Below are positions 1-10,047 of a stretch of 64,000 nucleotides of DNA, one piece after another. Made by a program: the position numbers and the translations under genes. The notes beneath the pieces were generated by a model. The model saw only the letters and a list, made by a program, of their open reading frames with translations, did not search any database and was not told the origin of the DNA. The number at the start of each line of letters is the position of its first letter. Positions within the stretch are counted from its first letter, which is position 1. The stretch is from Delphinapterus leucas (lineage: Eukaryota > Chordata > Mammalia > Artiodactyla > Monodontidae): NCBI RefSeq assembly GCF_002288925.2, contig NW_022098000.1:62001-126000 (forward strand), written 5' to 3'.

Positions 1-458
1 TAAAGGGGACCACAGCAGACTAATGCCCTCAAAACTATGCCCCAGCTCAGGGGGGGTTGTGAGGAATTTTATAGTCAAGGGGCGGTGTTGCTGATAACGA
101 ACAGGATGCATGAAGGGCCCACGTTCCTTCAATCCAGAGATATCTGGCATCAGGTGGTGATGGGCAAACTATGACCTTCTCTGGAATGGAGTGCTTCATC
201 AAATAGTAAACATCTTCCATTTGTGGGGGTTTTAATTCTACAGAAGAGCTCAAACATACTGTTATGTATATCCCTTGAGGGGGAACCAGGACCCTGCCCC
301 CAAGACTGCACTATTGTTTCTTGACTGCTCTTCCCTTTTCTCCATATCCCCTCCCTTCCCTACTTAGCAACTGTTTGAACCTGCCCTGTGGAACTCAGGG
401 AAGGGGACACAGAAAGGCTTTTGTGAGCAGGAGCTTCACAGGGTCCTGCTCTGTTTCA
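1..458 (-). mobile_element. 3' LTR of endogenous betaretrovirus-like provirus, cut by window edge
   Basis: This is the U3-R part of a retroviral LTR read on the minus strand. It aligns over its whole length with the LTR at 5096-5695, at very roughly 80-85% identity by eye. The minus-strand LTR begins TGAAACAG at 458, next to a polypurine tract, as expected for a 3' LTR. A TATAAAA box is intact on the minus strand at 67-73. Relative to the right LTR and the solo LTR at 27585 it lacks a block of about 44 bp (right-LTR bases near 5597-5640). The U5 end lies outside the window. Confidence 0.8.
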
Positions 459-460
459 AT

Positions 461-470
461 ACCCCCTTTT
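461..470 (-). other. Polypurine tract of the provirus
   Basis: On the minus strand this reads AAAAGGGGGT, two bases upstream of the 3' LTR start (TGAAACA). A purine run directly before the 3' LTR is the plus-strand DNA primer site in retroviruses. A second, longer purine run (A10 then C then G6) lies at 598-613 on the same strand. Confidence 0.7.
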
Positions 471-3400
471 GTCTGATACTTCTCAATCATAAGGAAAACA
501 AGTGTTGGACAAGAAAAGGAATAATCATTTTGGATAGAGACATTAATCATAAACTCATCAGAAGAACTTGGTTTCAGGGGACATAGTTTCACTGTCCCCC
601 CGTTTTTTTTTTAACCTGCTCACATCTTTCAGGAAATGGGGTAATGCTTGCTGTGGTTATTTCTTGCTGAAATGAGAGGTAATCCTGCCTAAATTTGGGG
701 GGAATGGATACTGAAGTAGAAATATTTGAATTCCAAGTCCTGGATCTGAGCCTCATATGATTAAGGTCTCACCAATTTTGGCGCAGCAGATCCAGTTAGA
801 AGTGGTTGGAGGAATGACAACTGGAACTTTAAGAGACAAAATAGATCTCATTCCCTTAGTAATTCAGGAGAATAAGCCTGAAACCTAGTCTGGACCTGGC
901 ACTTCAAGGTAGACTTGCAGCCAGGTAGCCAGTTGTTTAATTTTACCTGAGTAGGTTTTAACTTCTGATGTGGTATCAACATATATATAATAGGAGCTAT
1001 TGGTCACTACACATCTCCTCTTTTTGTTAATATCTGATCTAAAGCAGTTTTATTGTCTAAAAATTTAACAGCTGAGAGGAGACCTTGAAAATGTAAGGTT
1101 GCAGCTGCCATCGCCAGCAGACACTGCTTTGAGATTGGCTGGTGCTCTTCTCTGGTCTGACACAGTTCAGAAAATTCGAGTTCTCAGCAATACAGGAACG
1201 TGTCTGAAAATCCACAATGGCCACTTTGTTTTACCTTGGAGGTCTGAACCACAGTTAACTCCATTTTTGACTTTTAACTGCATTTCTCTCCTGAATGGCC
1301 AAAGCAGATGTCAATGTTAATGATTTCAGTGCTTTTCTGGATATGAGAAGGTGCAAGAATTTGGGCTCATAAAATCTTTTCCTGAAAGTTTCTAACTACC
1401 TGAAGGCCTGTTGTTCCAGTTTTTCCCAAAGCACAGAGTGCCTCCTTCCTGATCTCCACCCTGAACTCCTTTCAGGGAGTGTTGTTCAGTGGCTGCAGTG
1501 ACCATTGACTTAATCCTTGCAGAGGTAGATGGCAAATGCTAATTTTCAGTTGGCAGGACCCCTTCAGGGTCATAATTTTGACCATGGTGTGGGAGGCATT
1601 TCATGGCCATTTTGTCCCATGGTGCTAGGAATGCTCATTCCCAGGTCTGGTAAAGATTTTGTTGATAGGTTACTCAATGTGCTATTACTGGACTAGGCCT
1701 TTTTAACAGTAGCCAAAAGTCTCCAGACCACCTGTCTAACTAGTCTCTTATGGTCCAGGAAAATATTCCCTCTTGTTGCTTCTTCCCATATTTAGAGTTA
1801 CACTATTACAGTCACTGATCTCATATGGAACTATATATCATCATTTTATCAGGGACTCAGCACACATTTGGTAATGCAAGAAACAGCAATTTTGTGAAAC
1901 AGGCAATATAAAAAATAATATAACTAGCAGTGTTAGTAAGGTCACAAGAAAGAATTTAAGTCAAGAACTTACATTAAGTGCAGCCCAGTATATTCCAGGT
2001 CGTCTGACTTAGCCTGTTCTATACCAGTCCTTATTTTAAGGGAAATTATATATTGACATTGTCCATAAGGCACCCAGCTTGCTCTCCTACTGTTATTAGG
2101 AACATAATAACATGTTCCCAACATAAGGGAGCCTTTAAATTTAAATGATGATAGACAAGTGTTAATTTCCTGGTTGCAGATCACAGAGCATCTGACCTTC
2201 ATCCATAGAGAGATTGCTGAGTTTAGATACAATTTTAGAGTATACTTTCAATAATTCAATTAAACTCTGCAACAATATAACATAACAGCAAGGAACCATC
2301 TGGGAAGTAAATCTTAGTGAATACAGACCTCAATAAACAGAATTAGAATTTAACATCCACTGAAACATAATATTGTTCTCTCTAAAATTACCCTCATCTC
2401 TGCCAATCACAGCTAATCAAATCTAATTTGTTTGCAAAATAAGTCTGGTTAATTGACCATATAGGCTCTTCCACATTGGCTGTGGTGGAATTCCTGAGGA
2501 GTCTCAGACTGAATTCCCAATAGGCCTCTCAAGGCCATGAAAGCCATGCCAATGACCTGCCATCTGGCTCTGTCTTGGTGGATTTTTTCTAGAGGTCCCC
2601 CAAATACCGAGATTCCTGCACATGCCAGGAGACCATCTTTCCCATTCAACTGATAAAGCTTGTTGAAACCCAGGAGCCCCCAATTTCTGGAGAGCCCAGA
2701 TAGAGAGAAAAGAAAAATGCTTTAATCTTACCCACAGGTGTAGTTTACCAAATTGCTATAAATCATAACCAACTTGAGGGGAAGGGCTTCCCTATATCCG
2801 GAGAACACAGATCAAAACCATGATGAAGCCACCTTAATGAAGCCATCAGGTTTTCGCTTAGGATGCTTTAATTTCTTACTCAGTTCCCCAGTATAATCTG
2901 AGATTTATCAGAGTACAACGATAATTGCCTATAAATCACAGAAAGACTTCAAAGGTCACAGTTAAACATTTGCTCACAATATAATTGACAAAAGAAACAG
3001 CTATAACTGTGACATACACTTTTAAATAACTGCAATTATGACTGATAACATCTTATCAGAACATACTAGACTTTTAGGAATTCCATGTAATTTAACATGC
3101 TAATTAAATATTTCTCTCTGAGATGCCTCAGGGGACTTCTAAAGCAACTCAAAGTTAGCTGGAGGTCAAAAGAACATTAGAATCCATGAAAGGATTACAA
3201 AAGCAAATACAAGTCACTTAAAGACAAAGAAACTTAAAAAATCTGTTATCAGGGACAGATCAACATTTTAAGAAAACTTGTCTTCTTAACTGATAAAAGT
3301 CAAATTCAAGTTTTGCACCAGCTTACTTTTAAAATTCATTTACTCAATTAAATTTATTCTAAACTTAGCCAGTCTCAACCATACCCAAAACTCTTTTCTC

Positions 3401-5072
3401 AGGGTCCACTTCCCACAAGTCTTCCATCACATTCTGCATCCATAGTAGTCTGTCCCCCATTTTTCCACCCCAAAACAACCAACTCCAAGACAGACTCACT
3501 TTCTTTTTCTTAAATGCAATGCAGTTCCATTCCTCATACCTTCTTTTACTGAAAACATGCATCCTACTTTCCTTAAGAAACCATGAACTGTCTTCTTTAT
3601 CAACACTCTGTAGATTGGTGAACATAAATACCAATCATTTCTAAAAAATATGTTCTTTCTCATAAATAACATCTTAGGGTGGCACTGAACACATTCATCA
3701 ATAGCCCTAAATACCCTTAATTTCTCTGCAAAGGGAAGACAATGTTCAGTAATTAATGTTTCAGTATCTTATTTTATTTGGAAATGGCCTATGTATTTAA
3801 TAAACTTCCATCATTTAACTTAATTTAACAACTCTAAATTTTAAGTTACCAAATATCTGGGTAGATTATTCTTAAGTAGACATTCCTAAAATAGTTATTC
3901 CTAAAGAGTTCACCCAAAAGTCCTTCTCTCATTTGCATGTAACTTACCAATAAGAATTTCATTATATCAAGTTAATTATTGTTTTTTCTTTCTGCTGAAA
4001 AACTCTGCAACAGGAGTGACATAAACTTATTGAACTTCAGTAAACCTAGGTACAATATATATTAATTAAATCAACTAACAAGACACCTTTTAATAGCAGA
4101 TATCAATTCAGTACTGAATATTTCCCAGATCCTGTGGGCCTGAAACTCATTTCAGCAAGTTCCCTAAATAATTATATTAAATTTGTAACCACTTTTAAGT
4201 CAATTAGAGTTCATTTACAAATTAACCCCAGCAATATTATCCAAGGCAAAGATACATACTAAGACATACATAAATCCATAAATCATTGTTTCATCTCAAC
4301 CTATTTTCTCCAGAGTCTAAAGAATACTGTGGTCACACAGTGTTCCCTATTCATAGGTTCATAGCTATAGGTGTACCAGTCTGTCAGAATGTTCCTTAAG
4401 GGGATATCAGATGGAACTGAAGAAGCACTTCAGATATCTGATTGAAAAACACTCACATGTGGACTGAGAACAAACCAGAACCCCTACCAACAGATGGAAG
4501 CCTTACACCCAAAAAACACAGACAGCACAAAGCTCAGAGTGGCCAATTCCAAGTCCCACTAAGCCAGTGACCTTAATCCAAGTGGTGCCTTATAGGTGGG
4601 ATTTCCAAAACAGAAAATCCCCAGAAAGGAACTGAATGTTCCCCAGATGGAACTGAAAGTCTCTCAGAGGGACAAGGTCCAAGGGGTCTCAGACTATATG
4701 CCAGAGGATTTACCCAGGTTCTGGCAGCAGTGTTGCAACATCAGACACTATCTTTCTCCTTCCCCCAGATAATTCCTCAGAGTAGGAATTTCAGGCTGGC
4801 TGAGACAGGAGGAAGAAGGGCATGTCCTCAAACCAAAGGTGGCCTTGGCAGCTGCAAGGATGGTCCCTCTTCTGCTTCTCACTCCCGCCTCAGAGTTCTG
4901 ACTACCAGGATCGGGTATGACCAGGACTTAGCCTTTCCAGGCAAGGGTCCCAGGTGATCTGCCCTCTAAAGGAATTCTCCTACTCTCTGCTCCTTCAAAA
5001 GAGGCTGGTGTGGAGCAAACCTCGGGGCATCCAGTCAAGCCAGGGGACCCTTCTGGGGCCATCCCTAAGTCA
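471..5072 (-). pseudogene. Decayed internal region of the provirus, no recognisable gag/pol/env frame
   Basis: About 4.6 kb lie between the primer-binding site and the polypurine tract, shorter than the roughly 7 kb interior of a complete betaretrovirus. The longest minus-strand frames here are under 100 codons, and none shows a zinc knuckle, protease DTG, reverse-transcriptase YxDD or envelope furin-type motif that I can recognise. It may be an internally deleted or recombinant provirus, or simply very old. No coding function is claimed. The leader next to the primer site overlaps a frame at 4928-5206 that I read as leader plus R-U5 sequence, not protein. Confidence 0.6.
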
Positions 5073-5090
5073 GCCCCATGTTGGGTGCCA
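5073..5090 (-). other. Retroviral primer-binding site, tRNA-Lys1,2 type
   Basis: The minus strand reads TGGCACCCAACATGGGGC. The known tRNA-Lys1,2 primer-binding site of betaretroviruses such as Mason-Pfizer monkey virus and Jaagsiekte virus is TGGCGCCCAACGTGGGGC. The two differences are both G-to-A changes at CpG sites, the usual decay of methylated CpG. It sits 5 bases after the end of the LTR, so it defines the provirus strand and class. Confidence 0.85.
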
Positions 5091-5095
5091 AAATT

Positions 5096-5695
5096 TGAAG
5101 CCAAATCCAACCTCTGCACCCCTACACTGAATAAAATCTCAGAGACAGAGTTTTGAGTGATGCAGTAAAGAATAGTTTTATTCCTTTGCCAGGTAAAGGG
5201 GGCCACAGCAGGCTAATGCCCTCAAAACTGTGTCCCAACACAGCAGATTTTGTGAGAGGTTTCATAGTCAAGGGGTGGGGTTGCTGATGAGGATCAGGGT
5301 GCATGTCGGACCCACAGTACTTCAATTCAGAGGTCATCTGGTGTCAGGTGATGATGGGCAAACTGTGACCTCTGGAATGAAGAGTGCTTCATCAAGTAGT
5401 TAACATCTTCCATTTGGTGGGGGCTTTAGATGTGCAAAAGAGCTCAGATATTGTTGTGTGTATCCCTTAAGGGGGAACCAGGACCCTGCCCCAAGGCTGC
5501 ACTATTGTTTGTCAGCTGCTCCTCCCTTGTCTCTGCATCCCCTTCCCTTCCTCATTAGCAAATGTTTAAACCTGCCTGTCAGGTACTCAGGGAAGGTCAT
5601 GAAGCTGAATGAAGCCTATTTCCTGTAATCAAAGAAATGAGGGACACAGAAAAGCTTTTGTGCCCAGGAGCCCCATAGTGTCCTGCTGTGTTTCA
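5096..5695 (-). mobile_element. 5' LTR of endogenous betaretrovirus-like provirus
   Basis: A 600 bp LTR read on the minus strand, beginning TGAAACAC at 5695 and ending ...GGCTTCA at 5096, then five bases and the primer-binding site. A minus-strand AATAAA polyadenylation signal is at 5177-5182. The promoter TATA box present in the other two copies is changed here to TATGAAA (5260-5266), so this LTR is unlikely to be a strong promoter now. The same family occurs as a solo LTR at 27585-28199. The left flank duplication cannot be tested because the other proviral end is outside the window. Confidence 0.85.
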
Positions 5696-6900
5696 TTTGT
5701 ACATTGAAGTCAATTAAAAATAAATAAAACAACTACTATATTGAGGAACAAATAATCTGATAAATTAATTATATTTTTGTGTTGTCTGTGGTCTTACTAA
5801 GAATAAAAATATTAGTTATAAATACAAATCATTTAAGAATTGATGTATGTGTCATTTCTATAAAATTTCTATAAAATTGACTAAATACAGCAGTGATATA
5901 TTAATGCTAACAATCATGGTTACTTTGAGTGATAAGGTATATTTCTACTGCAGTAATAATGAAGTCTAGTTAGAAAATAAATAAAATGAAGCATTTATAG
6001 TATATCTTAACAAGATAAAATCAAATTCAGCCAAAGAAGAGAAGGAAACAATGCTCAATTGATATTTACTAAATATCATTATCAAATAATCTATCTGTAT
6101 AAATAAATACATGTCTTAGAAAAGCTGCAGCATAGCGTAATTTTACTTTTTTTGGTGTGGGCATTGCAGACATAATTAAGGTCATCTCTCATTTATTCTG
6201 CATTTCTAGACCCTTCTTTCTTTTACATTGGGGGTGGGAGGCAGCAAGGATCATCTCATCACAAACATATGTATTCAGTTCACTGTTTGCAACTTTGGTG
6301 CCATATCTCATTTATATAATGTGCACTAATATTTTAATTAGTCACTTATGCTTAATAAAAAGGTGCATTTCCTGATCTCAGCAGTGCACCAGAAATCTGC
6401 GATGTCTGAACACACCACAACAGGAAGTGTATAACACAGGCCAGCTATCTGACCACAGAAACAAGATTTCAGGAACTCATATCAAATTCAGGAATGAGGT
6501 TTGACCTGAAACAGAGTAAGCCTAAGACTCTCAAATGTGCTGCTATTTTATTGGAAAAGTAGTTAGAATATTTTCTATACAATATAATGTAACAGATTAA
6601 TTGAAAAACAGTAAAATCTGTACTGACTGGCCATGCATTAAAGGAGTTAGAATATTTTCTATACAGTGTAATGCAGCAGATTAATTGATAAACAATAAAA
6701 TCTGTGTTGACTGGCCATGCATTACTTCAAGAGTGGATCTGTGACAAAAAGATATTCCTGGGTCCATTCAGTACATTTTAATAATAAAGGTGGACAGAGA
6801 TAAATTGGACCAAATATAAGAATCCTTCAAGATGACTACATTCTATGGAAGAATCCCAACTCTTTGCACAATTAAATGAAATTGTTTATTAAATTAAATC
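5696..6900. other. Single-copy AT-rich DNA between provirus and L1
   Basis: No gene, exon or known repeat is recognisable apart from the direct duplication at 6561-6724, listed separately. Short frames here have no protein features. Confidence 0.5.
6561..6724. repeat. 80 bp direct tandem duplication
   Basis: Unit one is 6561-6640 and unit two is 6645-6724, both starting AGTTAGAATATTTTCTATAC and ending GGCCATGCATTA, with a 4 bp spacer AAGG. I count 8 differences in 80 positions (about 90% identity), so the duplication is not recent. No mobile element is recognised in it. Confidence 0.85.
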
Positions 6901-6915
6901 AAGATCAACTGCTGA
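6901..6915. repeat. Target-site duplication, 5' copy, of L1 element A
   Basis: AAGATCAACTGCTGA occurs here and again at 14199-14213, exactly flanking the L1. A perfect 15 bp match is typical of L1 target-primed insertion. Confidence 0.9.
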
Positions 6916-8543
6916 GGGAGACCTTCAAGATGGCGGAGGAGTAAGACATGGAGATCAACTTCCTCCCCACAAATACATCATAAATACATCTAACTGTGGA
7001 ACAACTCCTACAGAACACCTACTGAAAGCTGACAGAAGACCTCACACTTCCCCAAAGGCAAGAAACTCCCCACTTACCTGGGTAGGGCAAAAGAAAAAAG
7101 GAAAAACAAAGACAAAAGAGTAGGGACAGGACATGCACCTTGTGTCCTGTGAAGCAGGAAAAATTTCCACATACTAGGAAGCCCATTCACTTGCAGACAT
7201 GGGGGGTGGGGGTGGGGGAAGCTTCAGAGCCACGGAGGAGAGTGCAGCAACAGGGATGCAGAGGGCAAAGCAGAGAGATTCCTGCACAGATGATGGGAGT
7301 CAACCAGCACTCACCAGCCTGAGAGGCTTGTCTGCTCACCCGCCAGGGCTGGTGGGGGCTGGGAGCTGACGCTCGGGCTTCCAAGGAAAGATCCCAGGGA
7401 GAGGATTGATGTTGGCTGCCTGAAGGGGGCTAGTGCACCACAGCTGGGCGGGAGTGTGTCCAGGAAAAGTCTGGACCTGCCTAAGAGGCAAGAAACCATT
7501 GTTTCAGGGTGCGCAAGGAGAGGGGATTCAGAACACCCCTAAATGAGCTCCAGAGATGGGTGCAAGCTGCAGCCATCAGTGCAGACACCAGAGACAGGCA
7601 CGAAATGCTAAGGCTGCTGCTGCAGCCACCAAGAAGCCTGTGTGCAAGTACAGGTCACTATCTACACCTCCCCTCACAGGAGCCTGTGCAGCCTCTCACT
7701 GCCAGGGTCCCATGATCCAGGGACAACTTCCCCGGGAGAACACATAGTGTGCCTCAGGTTGTTCCAACGTCACTCTGGCCTCTGCCACTGCAGGCTTGCC
7801 CTGCATTCCGTATCTGTTGCTCCCCACCGGCCTGTGTGAGCCAGAGCTCCCTAACCACCTGCTACTTTAACCTAAACCTGTCTGAGCGAAGAGCCTGCAC
7901 CCTCAGGCGACCTACACACACAGGTGGTGCCAAATCCAAAGCTGAACCCCAGGAGCTGTTTGAACAAAGAAGAAAAAGGGACATTTCTCCCCGCAGGCTC
8001 AGGGGCAGCAGATTAAATCTCCACAGTCAACTTGATGTACCCTGCATCTCTGAAATACTGTACAGACAATGAATCATCCCAAAATCGAGGCAGTTGACTT
8101 TAGGAGCAACTGTAGACTTGGGGTTTGCTTTCTGCCTCCAATTTGTTTCTGGTTTTATCTTTATCTTAGTTTAGTATTTAGAGTTTATTGTCATTGGTAG
8201 ATTGGTTTATTGATTTGGGTGCTCTCTTCCTTTATATATATTTAGATATATATATATACCTATAGATATATATATAGCTATATATTTTTTCTTTTCCTGT
8301 TTCTCGTTTTGAGAGTGTGTATGTATATGCTTCTTAGTGTGGTTTTCTCTGTATAGCTTTGCTTTTACCATTTGTCCTAGGTTCTGTCTGTCTTTTTTTT
8401 TTTTAGTATAGTTTTTAGCACTTGTTATAATTGGTGGATTTGTTTTTTGGTTTGGTTACTCTCTTCTTTCTTTTCATTTATTTCTTTTTGATTTTATAAT
8501 TTTTAATAATTTTTTACTTTGTATTTTAATAAATATTTTAATT

Positions 8544-8603
8544 TTTCTTTCTTTTTTTTTTCTTTCTTTCTTTCTTTTTCTTTCTTTCTTTCTTTTTCCT
8601 CCC
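8544..8603 (+). repeat. (TTTC)n microsatellite in the L1 5'UTR
   Basis: Repeated TTTC/TTTTTC units in the 5'UTR of L1 element A. The related element at 58051 has only a short pyrimidine run at the equivalent place (near 59566-59590), so this tract probably expanded after insertion. Confidence 0.85.
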
Positions 8604-9141
8604 TTTTCTTTGGAGCCATGTGGCTGGCAGTGTCTTGGTGCTCTGGCTGGGTGTCAAGCCTGTGCTTCTGAGGTGGGAGAGCCGAGTTCATGACATTGGT
8701 ACACCAGAGACCTCCAGGCTCTACATATTATCAAACAGCAAAAGCTCTCCCAGAGATCTTCATCTCAGTGCTAAGACCCAGGTCCACTCAACGACCACCA
8801 AGTGACAGTGCTGCACACCCTTTGCCAAACAACTAGCAAGACAGGAGCACAACCCCACCCATCAGCAGAGAGACTGCCTAAAATCATAATAAGGTCACAG
8901 ACACACAAAAACACACCACCGAATGCAGTCCTGCCCACCAGAAAGACAAGATCCAGCCTCATCCACCAGAACACAGGCACCAGTCCCCTCAACCAGGAAG
9001 CCTACACAAGCCAATGAACGAACCTTAGCCACGGGGGGCAGATACCAAAAACAATGGGAAATACGAACCTGCAGCTTGTGAAAAGGAGACCCCAAACACA
9101 GTAAGTTAAGCAAAATGAGAATGCAGAGAAACACACAGCAG

Positions 9142-9989
9142 ATGAAGGAGCAAGGTAAATACACACCAGACCAAACAAATGAAGAAGAAGGCAGTCTACC
9201 TGAAAAAGAATTCAGAGTAATGATAGTAAAGACAATAGAAATTTTGGAAATAGAATAGAGAAAACACAGAAACGTTTAACAAGGACCCAGAAGAACTAAA
9301 GAGCAAGCAAACAATGATGAGCAACACAATAAATGAAATAAAAAATTCTCTAGAAGAATCAATAGCAGAATAACTGACATAAGAATGGATAAGTGACCTG
9401 GAAGATAAAATAGTGGAAATAACTACTGCAGAGCAGAAGAAAAAAGAGTGAAAAGAATTGAGGAAAGTATCAGAGATCCCTGGGACAACATGAAATGTAT
9501 TGACATTCGAATTATAGGGGTCTCAGAAGAAGACGAGAAAAAGAAATACACTGGGAAAATACTTGAAGAGATTATACTTGAAAACTTCCCTAATATGGGA
9601 AAGGAAAGAGTCAATCAAGTCCAGGAAGTGCAGAGATCTCATACAGGATAAATCCAAGTAGAAACATGCCGAGACACGTATTAATCAAACTATCAAAAAT
9701 TAAATGCAAAGAAAAAAATACTAAGAGCAGGAAGGGAAAAGTAACATACAAGGAAATCCAAATAAGGTGAACAGCTGATCTTTCAGCAGAAACTCCACAA
9801 GCCAGAAGTGAGTGGCAGGACATATTTAAAGTGATGAAAGGGAAAAACCTACAACCAAGATTACTGTACCCAGCAAGGATCTCATTCAGGTTCAACAGAG
9901 AAATTAAAACCTTTAGAGATAAGCAAAAGCTAAGAGAATTCAGCACAACCAAACCAACTTTACAACAAAAGTTAAAGGAACTTCTCTAG
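9142..9989 (+). pseudogene. L1 ORF1 remnant (element A)
   Basis: L1 ORF1 encodes the RNA-binding chaperone of the retrotransposon. The frame opens at ATG 9142 (MKEQGKYTPDQ), directly comparable to MKEQVK at 60128 in the related element, and ends at the family-typical TAG at 9987-9989. Stops and frameshifts break it around 9255-9420. The RRM part is readable in the 9448-9651 frame, with DIRIIGVSEEDEKKK, followed by the IILENFPNMGKE segment. No intact protein can be made. Confidence 0.85.
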
Positions 9990-10047
9990 GCAGGAAGCAC
10001 AAGACAAAGAAAAGACCTATAATAACAAACCCACAACAATTAAGAAA

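Noticed and set aside
1099..1320. 73-codon plus-strand frame
   Set aside because: It runs antisense through the decayed provirus interior with no recognisable protein.
1969..2649. Minus-strand frames of 66 and 87 codons considered as envelope remnants
   Set aside because: Right strand and position, but I could not recognise any conserved envelope motif, so no protein is assigned.
4928..5206. 92-codon minus-strand frame at the provirus 5' end
   Set aside because: It spans R-U5, the primer-binding site and the untranslated leader, so it is not a gag frame.
7140..8072. Cluster of overlapping plus-strand frames up to 107 codons, and the similar cluster at 58018-59229
   Set aside because: Both are the GC-richer L1 5'UTR of elements A and B; the frames are not conserved between the two.
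8503..8691. Lys/Glu-rich frame that looks like a charged coiled coil
   Set aside because: It is the reverse strand of a (TTTC)n microsatellite in the L1 5'UTR.
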